The position numbers and the translations under genes were made by a program. Under the pieces are notes generated by a model, which worked only from the letters and a program-made list of their open reading frames with translations, had not been told where the DNA came from and ran no database searches. 5,732 nucleotides of DNA, taken from contig DPSD01000458.1 in assembly GCA_003538495.1 (NCBI GenBank), positions 1 to 5,732 on the forward strand, given 5' to 3'. The stretch is from Accumulibacter sp. Lineage in GTDB: Bacteria; Pseudomonadota; Gammaproteobacteria; Burkholderiales; Rhodocyclaceae. Position 1 is the first letter of the stretch. Every line of letters begins with the position of its first letter. Positions 1 to 5,732 of this stretch are shown here, one piece after another.

Positions 1-941
1 AACTCTCGGACAGCATACGCCTCAAGCACTATAGCATACGGACGGAGCAGGCTTACAGGGGCTGGGTGCGACGTTTCATCCTTTTCCATGGCAAGCGACA
101 TCCCCAGGAAATGGGCGCGCGCGAGGTCGAAGCGTTTCTCACCCACCTCGCGGTGGAGGGGCGGGTTTCCGCATCCACGCAGAACCAGGCAAAGAGCGCT
201 CTCCTGTTTCTCTACAAAGAAGTGCTGAGGACCGATCTACCTTGGCTGGATGATGTCGAGTCGGCGAAGTCCGGCAAGCGTCTGCCCGTGGTGCTGACGC
301 CCGAGGAAGTGCAGCGCCTGCTGGGGCCAATCGGCGGAACCACAGGGCTGATCCTCCGGCTGCTTTACGGTACGGGGATGCGCATGATGGAGTGCTTGCG
401 GCTGCGCGTTAAGGATGTGGACTTCGCCCGCCGCGAAATCCTGGTGCGCGAGGGAAAGGGGTTCAAAGACCGGGTGACGATGCTGCCGGAGAAGCTGGTG
501 GCGCCGCTGGGGGAACATCTGGCACGCGTGAAGGCGCTGCACGAGGCGGATCTCTCAGCCGGCTTTGGCGAAGTCTACCTGCCATGGGCTCTGGAGCGGA
601 AATACCCGAACGCGGCGCGTGAGTGGGCGTGGCAGTACGTCTTCGTTGCCGCCAGACGAGCGGTCGATCCACGTTCCGGGGCGGTGCGGCGACACCACGT
701 GGAGGCGCAGAGTATCCAACGTGCGATGCGACAGGCGCTACGCCTGGCAGGAGTCAGCAAGCCGGCTACGCCGCACACGCTGCGCCATTCGTTCGCCACA
801 TCTCTCCTGGAAACCGGCTACGACATTCGCACCGTGCAGGAACTGCTGGGCCATGCCGACGTGAGCACGACGATGATCTACACGCACGTGCTCAAGCGCG
901 GTGGGCACGGGGTGCGCAGCCCGCTCGACGCTCTGGGTTAG
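1..941 (+). CDS. intI: Integron integrase (tyrosine recombinase), 5'-partial at the window edge
   Basis: Site-specific recombinase that inserts and excises gene cassettes by acting on attI and attC sites. The frame is open from the first complete codon at position 3, and residues encoded before the GTG at 66 ([18 protein letters not shown]) match the conserved IntI N-terminus. The gene therefore starts left of the window. Counting residues from GTG66, the catalytic set is complete: R106 in TGMR, K134 in the GKGFKDR strand, H237 and R240 in HTLRH, H263 in LLGH and the nucleophile Y272 in TMIYTHV (codon 879-881). The stretch at about 172-200 ([10 protein letters not shown], then WAWQYVF) is the extra segment that separates IntI from XerC/D and is needed for folded attC recognition. 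The C-terminus GVRSPLDAL is also typical. It looks functional. It is closer to chromosomal or environmental integron integrases than to IntI1, judged from memory of the families. Promoter, LexA site and attI would lie off the left edge. Confidence 0.95.
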   Translation, partial: LSDSIRLKHYSIRTEQAYRGWVRRFILFHGKRHPQEMGAREVEAFLTHLAVEGRVSASTQNQAKSALLFLYKEVLRTDLPWLDDVESAKSGKRLPVVLTPEEVQRLLGPIGGTTGLILRLLYGTGMRMMECLRLRVKDVDFARREILVREGKGFKDRVTMLPEKLVAPLGEHLARVKALHEADLSAGFGEVYLPWALERKYPNAAREWAWQYVFVAARRAVDPRSGAVRRHHVEAQSIQRAMRQALRLAGVSKPATPHTLRHSFATSLLETGYDIRTVQELLGHADVSTTMIYTHVLKRGGHGVRSPLDALG

Positions 942-988
942 ATGTGCCGTGCTACTGCGGATTCATGCGCTGATTGACAACGCACCGG

Positions 989-3900
989 TCATGACTCCGC
1001 CACCTCCGCCCCGTGATTCGCTCGATGCAGCCGCTTGCCAAGCCGCTTCAGCAACAGCAACAAATCATCGACGTACGTAAATACCACCGGAATCACCAGC
1101 AAGCTGAGCACTGTCGAAGTCAACAACCCCCCAATCACCGCAATCGCCATCGGTGACCGAAAACTCGGCTCGGCGCCAATCCCCAAGGCGATTGGCGTCA
1201 TCCCCGCGACCATCGCGATGGTGGTCATCAGGATCGGTTTGGCGCGCTTGTGACAGGCGTCGATCAGCGCTTCGAAGCGCGGCATGCCGTGCTCGCGCCG
1301 GGCCATCACCGCGTACTCGACGAGCAGGATCGAGTTTTTGGTGACGATGCCCATCAGCATCAAGAGGCCGATCACCGACGGCATCGAGAAGCTGTTGTGG
1401 GTCACCAGCAGGGCGAAGAAGGCGCCGCCGACCGACAGCGGCAGTGCGGCGAGGATTGTCGCCGGCTGCAGGAAGTCATGGAACAGCAGCACCAGCACGA
1501 CGTAGATGCACAGCACGCCGATCAGCATCGCCGAGCCGAAACTGCCGAACAGTTCGGCCATGCGCTCGGCGTCGCCCGACGGCGGACGGCTGATGCCCGG
1601 CGGCAGACCCTTGAGCGCGGGCAGCTCGTTGGCTTCGGCGACCACCGCGCCGAGGTCGCGGCTGCCGAGTTCGACGTCGATGGTGACGTTGCGCTGGCGG
1701 TCCAGGCGGTCGATCTGCGCCGGACCGCTGCCCATCCGGATGTCGGCGACCGTATCGAGCGGCACCGCGCCCTTGCTGGCCGGCACGCGCAGCTGGCGTA
1801 CGGCGTCGAGGTCGTGGCGTAGACCTTCGTCGAGGCGGACGCGAATTGGAATCTGGCGCTGCGCGAGGTTGAGCTTGGGCAGGTTGGCGTCGTAATCGCC
1901 GGCGGTGGCGACGCGAATGACGCCGGCCATCGCGGCGGCGGTGACGCCCAGATCGGCGGCGCGGGCGAAGTCCGGCGTGATGTGAATTTCCGGGCGCTGC
2001 AGGCTGGCGCCCGAGGTGACGTTGCCGATTCCCTTGAGCGTGCGCAGCTCGCGGGTCACCGCCTGGCTGGCCAGGCGCAAGGCTTCGGGGTCCTCGCCGG
2101 CGAGGACCAGCTTGAGGTTTTCGCCGGTCTGGCCGGCGCCGACCGACACCCGCGCGCCGGGCAGCGCCGCCATGCGCCGGCGGATGTCGGCTTCGACGAC
2201 GCTCTGCTTGGCGCGGTCGTGGCGCGAGACCAGACTGACGTTCAGCGTCGCCTTGCGCACGTCGCTGCTGCCGCTACCCGCGAAGGGGCCGTCGTTGCCA
2301 CCCGAGCTGCGGCCGACGGCGCTGAAAACGCGCGTCACTTCGGGCATTTCTTCGAGCAGGCGGCGCGCCTGGCCGGCGACCGCCAGTGTCTCCTTGAGCG
2401 TGCTGCCGGGTTGCAGTTCAATGCTCACCCTGGTCTGCGCGCGGTCGGCGGCGGGGACGAAGCCGGTCGGCAGCAGCGGCAGCAGCGACAGCGAGCCGAC
2501 GAAGAAGACGATCGCGGCCAGTGTCGTCGTCTTGCGGTGCTTCAGGCACCAGCTGGCCGAAGCGAGAAAGCGCGTCATCAGCCAACTGTCGGCCGGCTGC
2601 GCGCCGTGCGCCTTGAGGAAGTAGGCGGCCATCATCGGCGTCAGCAGCCGCGCGACGAGCAGCGAGGCGAGCACCGAGACTGCCGCGGTGATCCCGAACT
2701 GCTTGAAGAACTTGCCCGGAACGCCGCCCATGAAAGCGGTCGGCAGGAACACCGCGACCAGCGTGAAGGTGGTGGCGATCACCGCCAGACCGATCTCGTC
2801 GGCGGCTTCGGTGGCGGCTTCGATCGGCGTTTTGCCCATCCGCAGGTGGCGGACGATGTTCTCGATCTCGACGATCGCGTCGTCGACCAGGATCCCGACG
2901 ACCAGCGCCAGCGCCAGCAGGGTCAGCGTGTTGAGGCTGAAGTCGAGGTAGTACATGGCGGCGAAGGTGGGGATGATCGACAGCGGCAGCGCCGCCGCCG
3001 AAACCAGCGTCGCGCGCCAGTCGCGCAGGAACCACCAGACGACCAGGATCGCCAGGATGGCGCCCTCGTAGAGCAGTTCCATCGAGCCGTCAAAGTTGTC
3101 CTGCACCGGCGCGACGGTGTTGAACGCCTCCTCGATGTGCACCAGCGGGTTTTTCTCCTGCAGCCTGAGCACCGCCTTGCGCACCGCGTTGGCCACCGCG
3201 ACTTCGCTGGCGCCCTTGATGCGGGTGACCTCGAAGCTGACCACCGGCTGCCCGTCGAGCAGGGTGATGCTGCTTCGTTCGGCGACGCCATCGCGGACCT
3301 GCGCGACGTCGCCGAGACGGACGCTGCGCCCGCCGGCGAGCGGAATCTCGAGTGCGGCGATGTCGGCGACGGTGCCGACCGCGGCCAGCGTGCGCACCGA
3401 CTGGATGCCGCTGCCGATGTCGCCGCGGCCGCCAGACGCGTCCTGTTGCACCTGCCGCAACAGGGTCGAGACATCGCTGGCGGTGACCCCCAGCGCCGCC
3501 AGCCGGTCGGTATCCAGATCGACCTGGACCTCGCGGTCGACGCCGCCGATGCGCGCCACCTTGCCGACGCCCTTGACCGCGAGCATCGCCTTGGCGACGT
3601 CGTTGTCGACAAACCACGACAGCGCTTCTTCGTCCATCCGTGCGGAGCGCAGCGCGTAGGTCAGGATCGCGCTACCAGAGGTGGTGACCTTCGACACCAC
3701 CGGGTCGCGCATCGCGGCGGGCAGGTCGGCGCGCACCGTGTCGATCGCATTGCGCACTTCGTTGAGCGCGACCTCGGCGTTCTTGTCGATGTTGAAAGCG
3801 ACCTTGATCGACGCCGAACCGTCGGTGAGGGTGGTGGTGATGTGCTCGATGCCGCCGAGCGACGCGACCTGATCCTCGATCTTGCGCGCCACCTCGGTTT

Positions 3901-4078
3901 CCATCTGCGCCGGCGCGACGCCCTCGTAGGTGGCGGCGATGGTGACCGTCGGCAGTTCGATGTCGGGGAAGTTCTGGATCCCCAGCGAACGGAAGCTGCT
4001 GATCCCGAGAAAAGTCAGCAGGACGAACAGCAGCAGCGCGGGAACCGGGTTGCGGATCGCCCAGGCGGAGAAGTTCAT
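989..4078 (-). CDS. RND multidrug efflux permease, HAE1 (AcrB/MdtB-like) family
   Basis: Inner-membrane proton/drug antiporter of a tripartite pump; 1029 residues, the normal length for the family. The N-terminus (MNFSAWAIRNPVPALLLFVL) forms helix TM1, followed by a periplasmic porter loop to about residue 332 with the conserved FPDIELPTV. TM2-TM7 span about 333-536, the second periplasmic loop about 537-845, and TM8-TM12 about 847-1002. The proton-relay pair is D399/D400 in GILVDDAIVEIEN, and the partner lysine is K914 in GIVTKNSILLVEY. These mark the HAE1 (drug, hydrophobic compound) type rather than heavy-metal HME pumps. The start at 4078 is fixed by the family N-terminus and by GAGG seven bases upstream. 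The frame stays open for another 318 codons upstream, but that stretch is out-of-frame adaptor sequence. It overlaps the adaptor stop by four bases (ATGA). The substrate cannot be told from sequence. Confidence 0.96.
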   Translation of the reverse strand: MNFSAWAIRNPVPALLLFVLLTFLGISSFRSLGIQNFPDIELPTVTIAATYEGVAPAQMETEVARKIEDQVASLGGIEHITTTLTDGSASIKVAFNIDKNAEVALNEVRNAIDTVRADLPAAMRDPVVSKVTTSGSAILTYALRSARMDEEALSWFVDNDVAKAMLAVKGVGKVARIGGVDREVQVDLDTDRLAALGVTASDVSTLLRQVQQDASGGRGDIGSGIQSVRTLAAVGTVADIAALEIPLAGGRSVRLGDVAQVRDGVAERSSITLLDGQPVVSFEVTRIKGASEVAVANAVRKAVLRLQEKNPLVHIEEAFNTVAPVQDNFDGSMELLYEGAILAILVVWWFLRDWRATLVSAAALPLSIIPTFAAMYYLDFSLNTLTLLALALVVGILVDDAIVEIENIVRHLRMGKTPIEAATEAADEIGLAVIATTFTLVAVFLPTAFMGGVPGKFFKQFGITAAVSVLASLLVARLLTPMMAAYFLKAHGAQPADSWLMTRFLASASWCLKHRKTTTLAAIVFFVGSLSLLPLLPTGFVPAADRAQTRVSIELQPGSTLKETLAVAGQARRLLEEMPEVTRVFSAVGRSSGGNDGPFAGSGSSDVRKATLNVSLVSRHDRAKQSVVEADIRRRMAALPGARVSVGAGQTGENLKLVLAGEDPEALRLASQAVTRELRTLKGIGNVTSGASLQRPEIHITPDFARAADLGVTAAAMAGVIRVATAGDYDANLPKLNLAQRQIPIRVRLDEGLRHDLDAVRQLRVPASKGAVPLDTVADIRMGSGPAQIDRLDRQRNVTIDVELGSRDLGAVVAEANELPALKGLPPGISRPPSGDAERMAELFGSFGSAMLIGVLCIYVVLVLLFHDFLQPATILAALPLSVGGAFFALLVTHNSFSMPSVIGLLMLMGIVTKNSILLVEYAVMARREHGMPRFEALIDACHKRAKPILMTTIAMVAGMTPIALGIGAEPSFRSPMAIAVIGGLLTSTVLSLLVIPVVFTYVDDLLLLLKRLGKRLHRANHGAEVAES

Positions 4079-5199
4079 TTCGCCGCCTCGGCGGCTGGAG
4101 CGGCCTCGACGCGAACCACGTCGCCGTCGTTGAGGAATGCGCCGCCACTGGCGACTATGCGTGCGTCGGCAGGAAGCAGTGTGAGGATTTCGACCTGGCT
4201 TCCCTGCCGCCGGCCGATCTCGACCTTGACTTGCGTGACCGCGTCCTGCGCACCGAGCTGGAAGACGTAGCTGTGACCGTCGCGCAGAATGACCGCCGAC
4301 GAGGGCAATACGGTCGCCGTGCTGTCGCCGGTGACGATCTCGCCGCTGGCGAACATGCCGGCGCGGGCAGCGCTGTCGGCGGGCAGGTCGATATAGATCA
4401 GCGCCTTGCGGGTGGCGGGGTCCAGCGTCGGCGCCAGCATGCGTACCCGGCCGCTGACCGGCGAACCGTCGGCCAGCCGCAGGCGGGCGGTCTGGCCCGG
4501 CGATACGCGCGGCAGTTGCTCGGCGGAGACTTCGGCACGCCACTCCAGACGGTTGCCGCGGAGCAGGCGAAACAGCTCGTTGCCGGCTTGCACGACACTG
4601 CCCAGCGTGGCGCTGCGGCTGCTGATGACGCCGTCGTCGGGGGCGACGATGCGCGTCTGTTCGAGGCGGACGCGCTCGCTCTTGAGCGCCGCGCTCGCCG
4701 CCGCGACAGACGCACTGGCGCTCTGCTCGGCGGTCAGGTACTGGTTGATCAACTGCTCGGAGAAGACGCCGGTGCCCTTGACCCGGCGCGCCCGGTCGCC
4801 GTTGGCCGTGGCTTCGGCGAGCGCTGCCCTGGCCTTGGCCACGTTCGCCTGTTGCTGGGCCAGGCTGGCCTCGACGCTGTCGCGTGATAGTTCGGCGAGC
4901 AACTGGCCGCGGCGAACGACGCTGCCGACGTCCACGGCCACCTGGACGACGCGCAGGCCGCTGGTTTCGGCGGCGATCACCGCCTCCTGCCAGGGGAAGA
5001 CGCCACCGCTGACGTTCACCTGCTGCGACCACGCAAGCTGTTGTGGCTCAACGGTGCTGACCGCCAGCGCGCTACGCTTGGACGGGATGGCGGCGCTGGC
5101 CTGGGCCTTGGTGCTGCCTTGGCGGGCGAGATGGAAGGCGCCGCCAAGCACCAGAACGGCGGTGACCAGCAAGGCGACAAGGCGGTGTGAGCGTTTCAC
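4075..5199 (-). CDS. RND efflux periplasmic adaptor (membrane fusion protein, HlyD/AcrA-like)
   Basis: Periplasmic adaptor linking the RND permease to an outer-membrane channel; 374 residues, normal for the family. Residues 7-22 (LVALLVTAVLVLGGAF) after a basic start form an uncleaved anchor or signal sequence; there is no lipobox cysteine. The first half of the lipoyl-like domain is around 73-105 (VIAAETSGLRVVQVAVDVGS), with an alpha-helical hairpin at about 106-180 rich in Ala, Gln and Glu. The second lipoyl half is at 183-212 (IVAPDDGVISSRSATLGSVV), then a beta-barrel at about 218-290 and a membrane-proximal domain to the end. The start is GTG at 5199-5197, preceded by GGAG with a seven-base spacer. 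Its first bases overlap the stop of the upstream outer-membrane-factor remnant (GTGA), and its own stop overlaps the permease start. The specific subfamily and substrate are not determinable here. Confidence 0.93.
   Translation of the reverse strand: MKRSHRLVALLVTAVLVLGGAFHLARQGSTKAQASAAIPSKRSALAVSTVEPQQLAWSQQVNVSGGVFPWQEAVIAAETSGLRVVQVAVDVGSVVRRGQLLAELSRDSVEASLAQQQANVAKARAALAEATANGDRARRVKGTGVFSEQLINQYLTAEQSASASVAAASAALKSERVRLEQTRIVAPDDGVISSRSATLGSVVQAGNELFRLLRGNRLEWRAEVSAEQLPRVSPGQTARLRLADGSPVSGRVRMLAPTLDPATRKALIYIDLPADSAARAGMFASGEIVTGDSTATVLPSSAVILRDGHSYVFQLGAQDAVTQVKVEIGRRQGSQVEILTLLPADARIVASGGAFLNDGDVVRVEAAPAAEAAK
4086..4089 (-). promoter_or_regulatory. Shine-Dalgarno deciding the ATG start of the RND permease
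   Basis: GAGG on the minus strand lies seven bases before ATG 4078-4076, within the last codons of the adaptor gene. It supports this start against the much longer open frame that reaches 5032. Confidence 0.65.
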
Positions 5200-5564
5200 G
5201 AGGCGTCTCCGGCGCCGGCTTGCCAGCCGCCGCCCAGGGCTTTGTAAAGGAAAATCCGGTCCGGCACGCGGTCGCGCTGCAAGGCAATGAACCGGCGTTC
5301 GGCGTTGTTGGCGCTGCGCCGCACGCGCCCGAGCAGGTCGATCTCCCCGGCAGCGTCGACGGCAACCGTGCCGGTTTTGCGCGCGGCCAGCTGCGCTAGC
5401 TGCAGGTCGCCGCGGGTCGCGCTGCGGATCACGCTACCGCTGCCATCGATGGTCGGCAGGGCCTTCGTCTCGTTGCCGGTCAGGCTGGCGCGGGCTTCGT
5501 CGATTCGCGCCGCCGCCGTGGCCAGCGTCGGGTAGAGTGTCGGGCGGATGGGTGGCGCAGGCAT
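5196..5564 (-). pseudogene. Remnant of a NodT/TolC-type outer-membrane factor gene, internally deleted
   Basis: Outer-membrane factors form the trimeric exit channel of RND pumps and normally have about 450-500 residues. Here only 122 codons remain from ATG 5564, and three separate family blocks are joined. TLATAAARIDEARASLTG (about 5481-5537) and LPTIDGSGSV come from the first helical region. VDAAGEIDLLGRVRRS (5313-5360) resembles the family's D-A-x-W-E-I-D-L-F-G-R-V-R-R motif with Trp and Phe replaced by Gly and Leu. FLYKALGGGWQAG (5214-5252) is the typical extreme C-terminus. The signal peptide, lipobox, N-terminal strand region and about 300 central residues, including most barrel strands and coiled coils, are absent. 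The frame has stayed open and the stop overlaps the adaptor start. It cannot form a channel. I infer an inactivated gene; a shortened leader-like role is possible. The family assignment rests on motif memory. The frame also stays open upstream to the right window edge, but without family similarity. Confidence 0.72.
5207..5210 (-). promoter_or_regulatory. Shine-Dalgarno deciding the GTG start of the adaptor gene
   Basis: GGAG on the minus strand sits seven bases before GTG 5199-5197, inside the end of the upstream remnant. With the GTGA overlap it indicates that adaptor translation is coupled to translation of the remnant. Confidence 0.65.
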
Positions 5565-5570
5565 GAAGGG

Positions 5571-5577
5571 CCTTCTT
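5571..5577 (-). promoter_or_regulatory. Shine-Dalgarno for the outer-membrane-factor remnant
   Basis: AAGAAGG on the minus strand lies six bases before ATG 5564-5562. It favours this start over the in-frame ATG at 5594 and TTG at 5633, neither of which has a visible ribosome site. Its GAAGG end pairs palindromically with the CCTTC next to the ATG, but a one-base loop makes a hairpin unlikely. Confidence 0.5.
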
Positions 5578-5592
5578 CGATAGCAGGCCGAC

Positions 5593-5598
5593 ATTATC
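5593..5598 (-). promoter_or_regulatory. Possible -10 element for the efflux operon
   Basis: GATAAT on the minus strand matches the sigma-70 TATAAT box at five of six positions. Transcription would start near 5586, about 20 bases before ATG 5564 and just ahead of its ribosome site. No good -35 hexamer is visible 16-18 bases upstream, so the promoter would be weak or activator-dependent, or this is a chance match. Confidence 0.3.
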
Positions 5599-5676
5599 GG
5601 CTCTGGCCGGTTAAGCGCCGTCGGCGTTTGCAAAGACAGGTAAAGACGCGGCGGCGCGCGTTGGGTAAAGCTGGTG

Positions 5677-5720
5677 CCAGGTGTGCTCCAGGCGTGCGCC
5701 AGGCGTGCGCCAGGCGAACG
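5677..5720. repeat. Short tandem repeat, four copies of an 11-bp unit
   Basis: The unit CCAGGCGTGCG occurs twice exactly (5688-5698 and 5699-5709). It is flanked by a diverged copy on each side: CCAGGTGTGCT at 5677-5687 and CCAGGCGAACG at 5710-5720. It lies about 80-120 bases upstream of the possible -10 of the efflux operon, in a stretch with no recognisable gene. It could be a slippage product, a set of repeated binding sites, or the edge of something beyond the window. Nothing in the sequence decides between these. Confidence 0.7.
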
Positions 5721-5732
5721 GCAGTCGGGCGA

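Noticed and set aside
714..943. attC-like core sequences ATCCAAC (714-720) and GTTAGAT (937-943)
   Set aside because: Both match the loose consensus but lie inside the integrase coding sequence or at its stop codon, have no paired inner boxes or complementary arms, and are expected by chance.
942..988. Intrinsic terminator between the convergent genes
   Set aside because: Only stems of about four base pairs with large loops can be drawn, and there is no T-run on either strand.
2418..3617. Several 150-230-codon minus-strand frames within the permease
   Set aside because: They are out-of-frame shadows with low-complexity Arg/Ser/Ala-rich translations inside a gene with intact motifs.
1982..4270. 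762-codon open frame on the plus strand antisense to the permease
   Set aside because: Its Asp/Arg/Gln/Ala/Gly-rich composition is what a GC-rich coding strand yields in its antisense frame; it has no recognisable domain, and the opposite-strand permease is unambiguous.
4079..5032. 318-codon N-terminal extension of the permease frame
   Set aside because: It is an alternate frame of the adaptor gene, Arg/Pro/Gly rich without RND similarity. The permease N-terminus and a ribosome site fix the start at 4078.
5595..5633. TTG start at 5633 for the outer-membrane-factor remnant
   Set aside because: It has no ribosome site and lies upstream of the only plausible -10 box; the encoded segment has no family similarity.
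5660..5666. GTTGGGT as a possible attC core
   Set aside because: There is no matching RYYYAAC partner or inverted-repeat arms at a suitable distance.

Overview
This is a GC-rich stretch of a Gram-negative chromosome or large replicon. It holds one edge of an integron platform facing a tripartite efflux-pump operon. The integrase resembles those of chromosomal integrons in Beta- and Gammaproteobacteria. The pump proteins look like HAE1-type RND systems of Betaproteobacteria. A betaproteobacterium is therefore my best guess, but this is inference from protein style and not proven.

Layout. Positions 1-941 (+) carry most of an integron integrase (intI). The gene runs off the left edge, and only roughly the first 10-20 residues appear to be missing. 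All expected tyrosine-recombinase catalytic residues and the integron-specific extra segment are present. Positions 942-988 are a 47-base gap between convergent genes with no convincing terminator. On the minus strand, reading from right to left, lie a shrunken remnant of a NodT/TolC-type outer-membrane factor gene (5564-5196), an intact periplasmic adaptor gene (5199-4075) and an intact RND permease gene (4078-989). Each gene overlaps the next by four bases (GTGA, then ATGA), so the three form one translationally coupled operon. Positions 5565-5732 hold a possible weak promoter and a short 11-bp tandem repeat, with no recognisable gene.

How the parts work together. The adaptor and permease would form the inner-membrane and periplasmic parts of a proton-driven drug or solvent efflux pump. 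Their cognate outer-membrane channel is reduced to about 122 residues from an expected 450-500, so a working pump would have to borrow a channel encoded elsewhere. In the usual integron layout intI is transcribed away from its attI site and cassettes, so attI, the intI promoter and any gene cassettes should lie just left of this window. No attC site, CRISPR array, tRNA, rRNA or insertion sequence was seen here.

Nothing in the window amounts to a wholly new system. The most notable points are the collapsed outer-membrane-factor gene that keeps its translational coupling, and the integron edge with the pump operon reading straight at it.
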